This document shows, in pieces, positions 1 through 8,892 of a stretch of DNA of 33,577 nt. The notes beneath the pieces were generated by a model. It had not been told where the DNA came from and ran no database searches. It saw only the letters and a list, made by a program, of their open reading frames with translations. The stretch comes from a virus: the IMG/VR virus record IMGVR_UViG_3300047998_000025, positions 1-33,577 of that record; one strand, written 5' to 3'. Position 1 is the stretch's first letter. Every line of letters starts with the position of its first letter. A program made the position numbers and the translations under genes.

Positions 1-122
1 CTGAGTCTGCTGTACTGGCATGGGTACACGAGTCAGTCGATCAGGACGCTACTGAGGCGGCACTAACAGCCAACATCGAAGCACAGAAGAACCCTGTGTC
101 TGCTGATGGTATGCCTTGGTAA
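1..122 (+). CDS. C-terminal end of an unidentified late gene (partial)
   Basis: The frame is open from the window edge to a TAA at 120-122 and encodes about 39 residues ending in SADGMPW. The peptide is acidic and probably helical (AVLAWVHESVDQDATEAAL). The stop shares one base with the ATG of the next gene (TAATG), the translational-coupling arrangement used throughout this genome, which supports a real coding end. It lies just before the lysis cassette. The right edge of the window cuts a fibre gene on the same strand, so this may be the end of a fibre or fibre-associated gene, but no family was recognised. Confidence 0.6.
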   Translation, partial: ESAVLAWVHESVDQDATEAALTANIEAQKNPVSADGMPW

Positions 123-484
123 TGCCTGAGATTGATGACAACACCAGAGTAGCTATACCGCTAAGGAACTTAGTTGCTCTTGGTGCTGGCATCGTTATGG
201 CTACTACTGCTTACGTAACTCTTGACACTCGTATCATCTCTATTGAACACGGTCAGGAAATACAGAACATGAACATACTGGAAAACTCTGCGTTTGTTCG
301 TGAGTGGCCTCTAGGTCTACGTGGTGCGTTACCAGATGATCTTATACAGAACGCTAAGATTATGGCTCTGGAAGAACGCAACATAGAGATACACGAGTTA
401 CGTAGGCAGTTAAATAAAGTAGAAGTAGAGATAGGTAAACTGAATGCACAGGTGACTGTAGATCACCAAAGCGGTAAGGAATAG
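122..484 (+). CDS. Membrane-anchored coiled-coil protein of the lysis cassette
   Basis: The 120-residue product starts at ATG 122, overlapping the preceding stop; a TTG six bases upstream is an unlikely start. Residues about 12-33 form one hydrophobic membrane segment (LVALGAGIVMATTAYVTL). A segment with WPLG and GALPDD follows, then a charged heptad-like helix rich in Glu, Lys and Leu. I recall a similar WPRG...GxLPDD pattern in small conserved proteins of marine phages, but not a function. One N-terminal anchor, a long coiled coil and a place directly before XhlA-like and holin genes make an inner-membrane spanin or other lysis accessory plausible. That is inference from topology and context; no outer-membrane spanin lipoprotein was seen. 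Confidence 0.7.
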   Translation: MPEIDDNTRVAIPLRNLVALGAGIVMATTAYVTLDTRIISIEHGQEIQNMNILENSAFVREWPLGLRGALPDDLIQNAKIMALEERNIEIHELRRQLNKVEVEIGKLNAQVTVDHQSGKE

Positions 485-486
485 TC

Positions 487-684
487 ATGTCAGATCTAGA
501 GCAAGCATTAAGTCGGTTAGAAGCTCATGAGCGTGAGTGTAGTATTCGTTATGAAATGATTCAGATGCAACTGGACGCACACAATCAACGCTTTGACAAA
601 CTAGAGAAGATGATGACAGGTGGCTTTGCCTCTATTGCTATTATCGTGACTATGGCTATTGCTATCTTGGAGTTTGCTAGATGA
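487..684 (+). CDS. XhlA-like haemolysin/lysis accessory protein
   Basis: This 65-residue protein has an amphipathic coiled-coil N-terminus (SRLEAHERECSIRYEMIQMQ, then FDKLEKMM) and a C-terminal membrane segment at about 47-63 (FASIAIIVTMAIAILEF). That architecture and length match the XhlA family, small proteins that act with a holin in host lysis. A weak GGA ribosome site precedes the ATG. The stop overlaps the holin start by four bases (ATGA), so the two are probably translated together. The family call rests on topology, the coiled-coil pattern and the holin neighbour. Confidence 0.7.
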   Translation: MSDLEQALSRLEAHERECSIRYEMIQMQLDAHNQRFDKLEKMMTGGFASIAIIVTMAIAILEFAR

Positions 685-1025
685 TACAGGCTTTGATTGG
701 CCCTATTGTTAATCTTGTTGGTGGACACCTTCAACGTAAGTCTGAAGAGAAAAAGGCTGTTCATGAAGCTAAGATGGTAGCTATACAGCAGGACGGTAAC
801 TGGGAAAACATCCATGCAAACAACGCAGCCAACTCATGGAAAGACGAATGGTTTACTATTTTGTTTTCAGTCCCGTGTGTACTTGCATTCTTTCCGTCTA
901 TGGTTCCTGTAGTAATGGACGGGTTTGCTGCGTTAAATTCTATGCCTGAGTGGTACAAAGGTTTTCTAGGCGCTGCTGTGGCAGCATCGTTTGGCCTACG
1001 TGGTCTGGCTAACTGGAAGAAATAA
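681..1025 (+). CDS. Holin, gene-transfer-agent 3-TM type
   Basis: This 114-residue protein resembles the GTA_holin_3TM family. It has a short hydrophobic N-terminus (LIGPIVNLVGGHL), a charged linker with KKAVHEAKM and NWENIHANNAANSWKDEW, and two C-terminal membrane segments (about 54-76 and 92-108). The Trp-rich stretch just before the second membrane segment and the final GLRGLANWKK fit the family. Holins assemble in the inner membrane and open it at a set time. Here the holin sits with the XhlA-like gene, while the peptidoglycan-cutting M15 enzyme is far away at 23.4 kb. The start overlaps the XhlA-like stop. Confidence 0.75.
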   Translation: MIQALIGPIVNLVGGHLQRKSEEKKAVHEAKMVAIQQDGNWENIHANNAANSWKDEWFTILFSVPCVLAFFPSMVPVVMDGFAALNSMPEWYKGFLGAAVAASFGLRGLANWKK

Positions 1026-1027
1026 TT

Positions 1028-4000
1028 ATGGCTGAACGTGGTTGGTTTAAAAATAGTGAGTTTAGTCCCGACCAGTGGATGGAGCTTCTTAATAATTACT
1101 TGCGTGTTTATTACGAAGATCAAGATTCAGACGACATGGACAGGGTTTACCGTGGTCAAGAAGCGCAAGCATTAACTCGTTTATTTAACGACTATGCAAA
1201 CGGTAAAGCAACTGTTGACGATCTTGTTGCTTTTGAAATTGATTTTCTTAGTGACGTAGACGGTGTTACTGAATGGTGGGATCAAACTGTTTCTATTGCA
1301 GAAGCAGATAGAATTATTGAAACCCTAGAAACTAATCCAGCAGAACTTGCAAACATACCCGCACCTACAGGAACAAAAACAAGCGAGTACGTAGAAAACG
1401 GTGCATTAACATTTGCTGGTGCTACCCCTACTACACCTATTGCAACAGTCGGTAATAACCAAGTTGTCTTGCGAGGCGGCGCTGGCGTTACTGTTAAAAC
1501 AAAAGATATTTTAGATGCTGGTGGTCAAGTTTTTGGTGAAGGCGGCATTCTAGATGCTGTAATTCCTTACATTCCCGGAATATCGCTACCTAACTGGATG
1601 CCTACTGCTGGTGTAATCTTTTTACCTTCAGTCGGTAAAGCTATAGAAAACATTAGTAATATTATTTCTGAAACAGATATTACTGGTGCTATTGAAGAAG
1701 GCGATATTGGCGAAATACTAAACGACATTGGCTCTATTATTGTTGGTGCTGGCGGAGAACTTGTTAGTGAAGTAGAAGGACAAATAAACAAAATTCTTGG
1801 TCAAATCCAAGGAGCGGTAGCAGATCCTACTCAAGCAGGTACAATTATTGGTGGTATTTTAGCTGGAAGTTTTCCTTCAGGAATACCTGATTGGTTAGGC
1901 GGCATTCTTGCAGAAAACGTAGGAAGTGCTGTTTATGGTGCCGCTCGGAATGTTTTAGTAAATTCAGGTACGGCAACAGAAGAACAACTGCCACTTACTC
2001 AAGAAACACCAGAACAAGACCCGGCCCTTATGTTTACTCACAGGGGTGATAACTACTTTGTTAACAGCGAATCAAACGAATACTTTCAACTAGAAGAAGA
2101 TGCAGAGTTAGAGTTTGATGTAGATGGCCTTTACTCAAGAGCAGACCTAGAAGAGACGGGATTAGAAACATTAGAGTCTGGCACGTATCAGTCACTGCTA
2201 GATGAGTACTCTTTTTATGCGCTTACAGAAGATATATATCAGTATCCTATTAAAGAGCTAGTAAAGCGGTTTGAAGAGGAAGGGGGTATTATGCCCGGAG
2301 ACTTTGAGCTAATGGATGACGAGTCTCAGTACGACTTTTTTATTAATGAGTTTTTTGACCCAACCCCTACTAGGCAAGCGCCTATTGTTACTGACCCCGA
2401 CCCTGATCCTGACCCTGATCCTGACCCTGATCCCGATCCTGACCCCGATCCTGATCCTGATGATAATGATGATGATACAACAACAACGGGCGAAGATGAC
2501 GAAGATACAACTGGAGAAGACGCTGACGAAACTGTAGGTTTTACAGAAGAAGAACAGTCCTTTATACGTGGTTTGTTTGCTGACATTATTGGCAATGCTT
2601 CTTTAGCAACAACAGCAGACATTGCAACAGGTGTTACTCAAGTTCTTATTGACTCCGGTATTATTGATGCTGAAGGCAATGTTATTAGACCTGACCTTCA
2701 GGGGTCGATTATTACTGCCCTAACAAATGTCGGCATTCTTAATGAAGACGGTCAGTTTATTCAACAAGCAATTCCTGACATTCAAACCGAAGTTCTTGCA
2801 GCTTTAACTACCGCTGGCATTTTAGACGAAGAAGGTAACGTGATTCGTCAAGAAGCTGTTGATGTAGAGGGTGGAGTTACTTCTGCCCTGCAAGCTCTTG
2901 GGGTTGTTGACGCTAATGGACAACTAAACCTAGACGTAAGCGATAGTGTTTTACTTACCTTGCAGAATGCAGGAATTGTTGACGCTGACGGAAACGTTAT
3001 TGAGCAGGATCTTACAGACCAGTTTGTAACAACACTACAACAAGCAGGCGTAATAGACGAAGAAGGCGCTGCATTACTGGCAACTTCAGAAGACCTTTCT
3101 AGCTTACGAGATGAACTAATTGCTTCTGGTGTTATTGGCGAAGACGTAACTGTTGCGTCTCAAGCAGATTTAGACAACCTAGTTACTGCTTTAACTGAGT
3201 CTGGCTTGCTAGGTGAAGACACAATCTTTGCCACTACTGGCGACATTAGCAGTCTTCGTGATGATCTTGTTGCCGCAGGTTTAATAGGCGAAGGAGCAGA
3301 TGTAGCTACAGCAACAGACCTTGCTAACTTACGCAGTGAGTTGGTCGCTATAGGCTTAATAGGCGAAGGCGCTGTAAGCGTTGATCAAACTGTACGTACC
3401 GCGTTATCAGAGTTTGGATTTACTGATGCACAGTTAGACCAGATAGCGGGCGCAATAGACATACCTGCTGGCTTGTCAGGCGAAGACATTACTCAGTTGT
3501 TTGCAGACGCAGACCTTTCTACAGCAACAAATGTTACTGATGCAGTAACTACAATTACAGACGCAATTAGTAATCTTGACGTTGATACGACTGTACGTAC
3601 AGCCCTGTCAGAGTTTGCGTTTACTGATGCACAGCTTGATCAAATATCTGGTGCGATCGACATACCTGCGAATTTGTCAGGCGAAGAAATTAGTCAGTTA
3701 TTTACAGATGCAGGTCTTGCAACAGCAACAAATGTTACCGATGCTGTAAATGCAATCAATCTATCGTTAAGCAATCTTGGATTTGCTACGCCAGATAATG
3801 TTAGAGACATTCTATCTAACTACGCTTTTAGTGAAGCTCAGATAAATCAAATTGTTAGTGCTATGCCAGCGGGCTTAGAGCTTACTGATATTGGCACTTT
3901 GATTGACACGGCCTTAACGGGCGTTGCTACCTTCGAAGGATTAGAAACAGCAACCACCACAATTACTGATGCTATCTCAGGTTTAAACTTTGCTACAGAT

Positions 4001-4573
4001 GAAGGCGTACGCACAGCATTAACAGAGTTTAACTTTACTGAAAGTCAGCTAAATCAAATAGCGGCTTTAATGCCTGACACGTTAACTCAAAACGAATTGA
4101 CGTTAGCTCTTAATGCCTCGCTAGAAAATGTCCCAACAAATGCAAGTATGGACGAGGCGTTCCTGTCTATAACAAACAGTCTAGCTACAGGCTTTGATGC
4201 CATAACAGGCGAAGATGGTGTTCTTGAGCGTCAAGACGTTATGTTGAATGCCATCACGGGACTAGGAGAAGGACAGGAAGATCTTCTTAGAGGGCAAGAA
4301 GACATACTAACAGGCGTTGGTGAAGAAAGCCAAAGGCTAGAAGATATTATTATGTCTAGCACTGGGTTGCTTGCTGCAATTGGTGCAGGTGGTCTTGGCG
4401 GTGGCGCTCCTGCTAGACCTAGCGCACAACCATATAAAGGTTATTTAGAAAAATTAGACTATGCGCCGGGCATGGTTGAGGCTTTGCCACAACAAAAAGT
4501 AGACTACAACAAAGAAGTTGATAGGCTTTTAACTATGGGAATGGGCGGTAAAAAACCGGGAATGCTTGTATGA
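1028..4573 (+). CDS. Large repeat-rich virion or tail-associated protein of unknown function
   Basis: The 1181-residue product was not recognised. Residues 1-110 are mixed and acidic. About 110-325 are Gly/Ile-rich and hydrophobic (for example GTIIGGILAGSFPSGIPDWL). About 330-455 are acidic and aromatic. An (Asp-Pro)11 linker plus an Asp/Thr/Glu-rich stretch follows. The C-terminal 650 residues are three kinds of repeat: units ending in GI(I/L)D.(E/D)GN.I, units of the type SLRDEL(I/V)A.G(V/L)IGE, and units of about 67 residues starting TVRTALSEF.FTDAQLDQI. The C-terminus has a Gly-rich segment and a basic tail. The stop overlaps the tail tube A start (ATGA), and the lysis cassette is immediately upstream. 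Its position just before tail tube genes suggests a structural part, but tape measure, fibre or ejection roles cannot be separated. The D.(D/E)GN.I loops resemble calcium-binding loops; that is speculative. Confidence 0.7.
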   Translation: MAERGWFKNSEFSPDQWMELLNNYLRVYYEDQDSDDMDRVYRGQEAQALTRLFNDYANGKATVDDLVAFEIDFLSDVDGVTEWWDQTVSIAEADRIIETLETNPAELANIPAPTGTKTSEYVENGALTFAGATPTTPIATVGNNQVVLRGGAGVTVKTKDILDAGGQVFGEGGILDAVIPYIPGISLPNWMPTAGVIFLPSVGKAIENISNIISETDITGAIEEGDIGEILNDIGSIIVGAGGELVSEVEGQINKILGQIQGAVADPTQAGTIIGGILAGSFPSGIPDWLGGILAENVGSAVYGAARNVLVNSGTATEEQLPLTQETPEQDPALMFTHRGDNYFVNSESNEYFQLEEDAELEFDVDGLYSRADLEETGLETLESGTYQSLLDEYSFYALTEDIYQYPIKELVKRFEEEGGIMPGDFELMDDESQYDFFINEFFDPTPTRQAPIVTDPDPDPDPDPDPDPDPDPDPDPDDNDDDTTTTGEDDEDTTGEDADETVGFTEEEQSFIRGLFADIIGNASLATTADIATGVTQVLIDSGIIDAEGNVIRPDLQGSIITALTNVGILNEDGQFIQQAIPDIQTEVLAALTTAGILDEEGNVIRQEAVDVEGGVTSALQALGVVDANGQLNLDVSDSVLLTLQNAGIVDADGNVIEQDLTDQFVTTLQQAGVIDEEGAALLATSEDLSSLRDELIASGVIGEDVTVASQADLDNLVTALTESGLLGEDTIFATTGDISSLRDDLVAAGLIGEGADVATATDLANLRSELVAIGLIGEGAVSVDQTVRTALSEFGFTDAQLDQIAGAIDIPAGLSGEDITQLFADADLSTATNVTDAVTTITDAISNLDVDTTVRTALSEFAFTDAQLDQISGAIDIPANLSGEEISQLFTDAGLATATNVTDAVNAINLSLSNLGFATPDNVRDILSNYAFSEAQINQIVSAMPAGLELTDIGTLIDTALTGVATFEGLETATTTITDAISGLNFATDEGVRTALTEFNFTESQLNQIAALMPDTLTQNELTLALNASLENVPTNASMDEAFLSITNSLATGFDAITGEDGVLERQDVMLNAITGLGEGQEDLLRGQEDILTGVGEESQRLEDIIMSSTGLLAAIGAGGLGGGAPARPSAQPYKGYLEKLDYAPGMVEALPQQKVDYNKEVDRLLTMGMGGKKPGMLV
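2393..2458 (+). repeat. Asp-Pro codon repeat (DP x11)
   Basis: Eleven consecutive Asp-Pro dipeptides are encoded by alternating GAC/GAT and CCC/CCT codons, then by Asp- and Thr-rich codons to about 2490. At DNA level it is an imperfect 6/12-bp tandem repeat inside the 1181-residue gene. It should form a stiff, extended, acidic linker between the hydrophobic N-terminal half and the repeat-rich C-terminal half. Slippage could change its length between strains in six-base steps without a frameshift. Confidence 0.85.
3389..3790 (+). repeat. Two 201-bp in-frame tandem repeats in the large repeat protein
   Basis: The sequence ACTGTACGTAC at 3389 recurs at 3590, an offset of 201 bp (67 codons). The units encode near-identical segments: TVRTALSEF, FTDAQLDQI, GAIDIPA, LSGE(D/E)I, QLF.DA and ATNVTDAV occur in both. 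More diverged relatives follow (about 3790-3980 and 4005 onward: FSEAQINQIVSAMPAGL, FTESQLNQIAALMPDTL). This is a record of internal duplication followed by divergence along the protein. Confidence 0.8.
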
Positions 4574-5217
4574 CATATTTAAATTTAGTTAATAACGTAC
4601 TTCGTCGTCTTCGTGAAGAAGAAGTAACGTCTGTCCAAAGCAACACATATTCTAAAATGGCAGGAGACTTTGTTAATGACGCAAAGCGTATTGTAGAAGA
4701 TGCTTGGGATTGGTCTGCGTTGCGTACTACTTTAACAATTACTACTACTGATGACATTTTTAATTATGTATTAACAGGTAGTCAAAACAGAATTAAAGAA
4801 CTGAATGTTATTAACGACACATCTAATTTAATTATGGAGTATCGTCCTGCTAAGTTTTTTGATAAGCAGTATTTAATAGAAGATATAATTAAAGGGCCGC
4901 CTAAGTTTTTTACTTACAACGGTGTTAACAGTGCTGGTGATACTCAGATTGATGTTTATCCAAAGCCCGATGGTGTGTACACGCTTAGGTTTAACTGTGT
5001 GCAACGTAGTGCTGATTTGTCTGCTGATACTGATGATTTGTTAGTACCTGCTATGCCTGTAATGCACTTAGCTATTGCTTTTTTAGCGCGTGAACGTGGT
5101 GAAACAGGTGGTACGTCTGCTCCTGAATACTTTTCTATTGCTGATAAATACTTGTCTGACGCTATTGCTTTAGACGCCCAAAAGCACCCAGAAGAAGTAA
5201 TCTTCTACACGCCGTGA
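4570..5217 (+). CDS. Tail tubular protein A-like (T7 gp11 type)
   Basis: The 215-residue protein begins MTYLNLVNNVLRRLREEEV with SVQSNTYSKMAGDFVNDAKR and EDAWDWSAL following. This N-terminal helix pattern is typical of the gp11/adaptor-like gatekeeper proteins of T7-like phages, which form the ring between portal and nozzle; T7 gp11 is 196 residues. The start overlaps the upstream stop by four bases, and the tail tube B-like gene follows after 7 bp, the conserved 11-12 order. Codon use is AT-rich in third positions (Phe almost always TTT), unlike the capsid gene. The call rests on the N-terminal pattern, length and gene order. Confidence 0.8.
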   Translation: MTYLNLVNNVLRRLREEEVTSVQSNTYSKMAGDFVNDAKRIVEDAWDWSALRTTLTITTTDDIFNYVLTGSQNRIKELNVINDTSNLIMEYRPAKFFDKQYLIEDIIKGPPKFFTYNGVNSAGDTQIDVYPKPDGVYTLRFNCVQRSADLSADTDDLLVPAMPVMHLAIAFLARERGETGGTSAPEYFSIADKYLSDAIALDAQKHPEEVIFYTP

Positions 5218-5224
5218 GGTAGCT

Positions 5225-6751
5225 ATGGCTCAACAATTACAAAGCATTAATCTTGTAGCTCCTGCCTTTAAAGGAATCAACACAGAAGATTCTCCGCTGG
5301 CACAAGATCCGTCGTTTGCTGATGTTGCTGACAATGCAGTTATTGACAAGCGTGGACGTATTGCGTCTCGTAAAGGTTACAGTGTTATCACAACAAACAA
5401 GACTGAGTTAGGTACTGCAAAGATTAGAGCAATCAAGGAGTTTGAAGATAACGCTGGTAACACCAAAGTATTTTCTGTAGGTAACAACAAGATACTTAGC
5501 GGCACAACTACGTTAGCTGATGAAACTCCCGGCAGTTATACAATTACTCAAGACAACTGGAAGATGGTTAACTTCAATGACAAGATTTATTTCTTTCAGC
5601 GAAGTAACGAACCACTTGTTTATGATGCTGTAGGAGGCGCTGTAGTGACTCTGAGCAGCGTTTCTGGTGCTGCTGGTGTAACCAGTGCTATATATGGTAA
5701 CGAAGTTCTAGCGGCTTATGGACGGCTTTGGGTAGCTGATATAAACAATGATAAGTCTACTGTTTACTGGTCTGATTTATTAATAGGTCATGATTGGTCA
5801 GGCGGTACTAGCGGATCTATTAACTTAGCTAAGGTATGGCCTGATGGCTACGACGAGATTGTTGCGTTGGCTGCACACAACGGACTATTAATTATTTTTG
5901 GTAAGCACAGCATTGTTGTGTACCAAGGAGCTGAAGCACCAGCAACAATGGCGTTAGCAGATACAGTATCAGGGGTAGGCTGTGTTGACAGAGATACTGT
6001 ACAATATACAGGTACTGACGTGTTGTTCTTGTCACATACTGGACTAAAAAGTTTTGGTAGAACAATACAAGAAAAGTCAATGCCTATTACAAGTCTTTCT
6101 AACACAATTACAAAAGACATTATTGGATTGCTTCAAAATGAGACTGAGTTTTATCGTTCAGTGTATAGCCCAGAAGAAGGTTTTTACCTGTTGACTTTTA
6201 CAGCTCAAGACACAACTTACTGTTTTGACGTTCGAGGAACACTAGAGAATGGTGCGTATCGTGTAACACGTTGGCCCGGTACAGGCTTTACAGCTTACGG
6301 TAGAAAAAACGATGGGACTTTATTAATTGGTAACGATGAAGGTATAGGCAGCTACTCAGGATATAGAGACAACGGGGAGAAGTATCGCTTTAAGTACTAC
6401 AGTCCCGGTCTAACCTTTGGTGATCCTTCACGTCTTAAGATACTTAAAAAACTACGCCCTACTATTGTAGGTGCTAACAGTGCCATTATGTTTCTTAAAT
6501 GGGCGTATGACTTTGGTACGTTTTTTCAAACTTCAGAGTTTACTGTTGGCAACCAAGTAACAGGTTACTTTAACGAAGACGAGTACAATAGTACAGCAGA
6601 ATTTACAGGTGGTGATTTAACGTCACGACGTGGAATAAACACTACCGGAGGCGGTGGAGTTATAACAATAGGGTTGGAAGCAGACATAGACGGTTCGGGT
6701 TTGTCTCTCCAAGAGATTAACGTATTAGCACTAATGGGTAAAGTACTATGA
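5225..6751 (+). CDS. Tail tubular protein B-like (T7 gp12 type nozzle)
   Basis: The 508-residue product has the N-terminus seen in tail-nozzle proteins of this type (INTEDSPLAQDPSFADVADN, then RGRIASRKGYSV). It continues with beta-propeller-like segments containing RLWVADINNDKSTVYWSDLL and GLLIIFGKHSIVVYQGAE. T7 gp12 is longer, about 790 residues, so this is a compact version. It would form the tip of the short tail, binding tube A and contacting the host surface. GAGG six bases before the ATG is the ribosome site, and the stop overlaps the next gene (ATGA). Nozzle identity is also supported by direct adjacency to the gp11-like gene. Confidence 0.78.
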   Translation: MAQQLQSINLVAPAFKGINTEDSPLAQDPSFADVADNAVIDKRGRIASRKGYSVITTNKTELGTAKIRAIKEFEDNAGNTKVFSVGNNKILSGTTTLADETPGSYTITQDNWKMVNFNDKIYFFQRSNEPLVYDAVGGAVVTLSSVSGAAGVTSAIYGNEVLAAYGRLWVADINNDKSTVYWSDLLIGHDWSGGTSGSINLAKVWPDGYDEIVALAAHNGLLIIFGKHSIVVYQGAEAPATMALADTVSGVGCVDRDTVQYTGTDVLFLSHTGLKSFGRTIQEKSMPITSLSNTITKDIIGLLQNETEFYRSVYSPEEGFYLLTFTAQDTTYCFDVRGTLENGAYRVTRWPGTGFTAYGRKNDGTLLIGNDEGIGSYSGYRDNGEKYRFKYYSPGLTFGDPSRLKILKKLRPTIVGANSAIMFLKWAYDFGTFFQTSEFTVGNQVTGYFNEDEYNSTAEFTGGDLTSRRGINTTGGGGVITIGLEADIDGSGLSLQEINVLALMGKVL

Positions 6752-6981
6752 GTAACTATACGAAGACCACTGACTTTGCCGCTAAAGACAGTCTACCTTC
6801 CGGTGACAGCGGTAAAATCATTAAAGGCGCTGAGTTTGAAACAGAATTTGACGCTATATCTACAGCTATCGCTACAAAAGCAAACACAGAGTCACCGACT
6901 TTTACAGGCACAGTAACAATTCCTGCATTGACTTTTACAGGTACGCTGTCTACAGGAACTATTGATGGAGGTACATACTAA
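6748..6981 (+). CDS. Short fibre-like virion protein
   Basis: This is a 77-residue protein. Residues 1-48 (MSNYTKTTDFAAKDSLPSGD, then KIIKGAEFETEFDAISTAI) look like the capsid- or tail-binding N-terminal domain of many marine podovirus fibres. Residues 50-77 are fibre-like beta repeats (SPTFTGTVTIPALTFTGTL), and the protein ends in TIDGGTY. It stops where a fibre normally goes on to a receptor-binding part, so it is either a small adaptor or a fibre base. The same C-terminal IDGGTY ends the stalk protein at 30645-32318. It overlaps both neighbours (ATGA at the start, TAATG at the end). Recognition is from general familiarity with such phages. Confidence 0.7.
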   Translation: MSNYTKTTDFAAKDSLPSGDSGKIIKGAEFETEFDAISTAIATKANTESPTFTGTVTIPALTFTGTLSTGTIDGGTY

Positions 6982-7967
6982 TGGATGACGATATTATCGA
7001 CACAGATGCAATCATGGGTATGGCTGGAGGTGGCGGTAACGGCTTCTTTGATTTTTTAGGGGGCCTTGCTGACTATGCAACCCAGCCCGGTGTTTTGCTC
7101 CCCGGCATTCTTGGCGGCCTTCTTACTGGCGAGGCTTATGGGCGGTTAAGCGATATAGGGCAAGAGGCTTTATTAGGGTTTACTAAAGACGGCGTAAAAA
7201 TTCCGGGAGCTTTAGACCTTGCACAAACCCAGCTAGAGCAAACTCAGTTTAAACCGTTTACAGTAACAACAGCCACTGGTGCTGGCTTCGGTACTAAGGT
7301 TGATCCTATTACTGGAGCGGTTACAACAACCATGGGTCTATCTCCTAACGAGCTAGCAATGCAAAGAAACCTGATGAGCGGCGCTAGCGGGTTCTTTACA
7401 GGCGCTACGCAAGATCCTTCTGTTCGCGAAGAAGAGCTGTACGGACAAATTAGAGATGCTACTATGGCTGATGAGCGAGCGGCTCGTCTTGGTTTAGAGG
7501 AGCGTTTAGCGGCTCAGGGTAGGCTTGGTGTTAAAACAGCACAGTTCGGTGGTACACCTGAGCAGTTAGCTATGGAGCGAGCGCAACAACAGGCTATGGC
7601 GCAAGCAAGACTTGGTGCGGCACAGCAGGCACGTCAAGAACAAGTTCAGCAAGCAGCTCTTGGTCAGCAGTTCCTTGGCGCTGGTTACGTACCACAACAA
7701 CAACTTCTTGCGGCTACTCAGCCTTCACAGCAGTTGGCGGCGCTACAACAGCAAGCACAGCTACAAGGTGCTGGGTTGTTTGGCGAAGCGGCTATGTCTG
7801 GATTAGAAGCAAGACTGATTGCAGAACAAGCACGGGCAAACTTGCTAGGTCAAATGGGAACAGGCTTGTTAAGTGGTGCATTTACGCCACAGCAAACATC
7901 GCCAACCGCATCGCTTGTAGGTGATATGGTAAGGCAGTTTGGCGGTTTATTTAATCAAGGAGGTTAG
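6981..7967 (+). CDS. Putative internal virion/DNA-ejection protein 1
   Basis: The 328-residue protein has a Gly-rich hydrophobic N-terminus (GNGFFDFLGGLADYA and LLPGILGGLLTGEAYG), then a long Ala/Gln/Arg-rich helical region (residues about 150-290, such as AQQQAMAQARLGAAQQARQE) and a Gly-rich end. Hydrophobic plus alanine/glutamine-rich helical composition is characteristic of podovirus ejection proteins that leave the capsid and line a channel through the envelope. Its position after the tail tubes and short fibre, as first of three such genes, matches T7 genes 13-16. No direct homology was recognised. The gene ends in AGGAGG, which serves as ribosome site for the next gene. Confidence 0.65.
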   Translation: MDDDIIDTDAIMGMAGGGGNGFFDFLGGLADYATQPGVLLPGILGGLLTGEAYGRLSDIGQEALLGFTKDGVKIPGALDLAQTQLEQTQFKPFTVTTATGAGFGTKVDPITGAVTTTMGLSPNELAMQRNLMSGASGFFTGATQDPSVREEELYGQIRDATMADERAARLGLEERLAAQGRLGVKTAQFGGTPEQLAMERAQQQAMAQARLGAAQQARQEQVQQAALGQQFLGAGYVPQQQLLAATQPSQQLAALQQQAQLQGAGLFGEAAMSGLEARLIAEQARANLLGQMGTGLLSGAFTPQQTSPTASLVGDMVRQFGGLFNQGG

Positions 7968-7969
7968 TA

Positions 7970-8890
7970 ATGGCTAAGTTTTCACAAGCATTCTTACAGG
8001 GTCTGTTACAGCCTTCCTATCAACAGGGATTGTTTACTGCGTCACAGCAGGCGGCACAACTTCCTGCGCAGCTTCAGCAGCAAAAACAAGTACAACAACA
8101 AAAAATGACTATAGATCAAGCCATTGCTTCAGGCAATAAAGGGATTCAAGAAAACGATCCTGTTGCTTTATCTAGAGCTGCTCAGATGTTAAGACAAGCA
8201 GGAAAGATAAATGAATCTATTCGTTTTGCACAAGCTGCTGCAAAAGCTAAAGAGTTTCAAGACAAACGTAGTGCTGAACAAACAAGATCTGCTGGTATTG
8301 TATCTAGACTGCAGCAGTTAGAACAGCCTGAAGTAGCGGCTCTTGTTAAGGATAATATTCTCACTCCTTCTAAAGGCGCTGATATAATTTTTGGTCTTGT
8401 TTCAAAAGAACGTAAAAATAAAATACCTCCTGAAATGTCAAAGAAACTTGGCGAGTTAGCTCAGACTGACGAAAATGCTAAGATGGTTTTAGAAGACATT
8501 ACTGAAAATGACTCACGAGATGCTATTAGCCGTGCGTATACGTTTTTAAATGACTATGAAAAAGAAGATAAGCCTGAAGAGCCTAAAGATTACAGTCTAA
8601 CTAAAGCTGAAGAAAAAGTCTACAAGGATTTGTTAAAAGAAAACAAAGAGGAATTGAAGCAGTTACTTCCAACAGAACCGGGACGGCTTTGGGGAACTAA
8701 TACGATAGACTATCAGCAGCGTGTTGTTTTTGACGAGGCTGAAAGAATAAGAACAAGCAACCCAAGTCTAAGTAAGTTGCAAGCATTAACGCAAGCCTTT
8801 AGTGAATACGGTCGTCCTGAACAAACATCTCCTGTTGAACAGGCATCCCCTGTTGGGCAAGGTGAGTGGTCTATTACAAAGAGAGGCTAA
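7970..8890 (+). CDS. Putative internal virion/DNA-ejection protein 2
   Basis: The 306-residue product begins MAKFSQAFLQGLLQPSYQQG and has an extended Gln/Ala-rich helix (AAQLPAQLQQQKQVQQQ), a central helical part with Ala-rich repeats, and a charged Lys/Glu-rich segment (EDKPEEPKDYSLTKAEEKVY). The tail repeats the short motif (E)QTSPVEQ, then QASPVGQ. A strong AGGAGG site lies 6 bases upstream. The sequence gives no enzymatic motif. Its place between ejection-type proteins and its composition support an internal virion role by inference. Confidence 0.62.
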   Translation: MAKFSQAFLQGLLQPSYQQGLFTASQQAAQLPAQLQQQKQVQQQKMTIDQAIASGNKGIQENDPVALSRAAQMLRQAGKINESIRFAQAAAKAKEFQDKRSAEQTRSAGIVSRLQQLEQPEVAALVKDNILTPSKGADIIFGLVSKERKNKIPPEMSKKLGELAQTDENAKMVLEDITENDSRDAISRAYTFLNDYEKEDKPEEPKDYSLTKAEEKVYKDLLKENKEELKQLLPTEPGRLWGTNTIDYQQRVVFDEAERIRTSNPSLSKLQALTQAFSEYGRPEQTSPVEQASPVGQGEWSITKRG

Positions 8891-8892
8891 TT

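Noticed and set aside
2326-2622. Antisense Ser/Gly-rich frame over the DP repeat
   Set aside because: Product of the Asp-Pro codon repeat read backwards (SGSGSG); no independent start signal.
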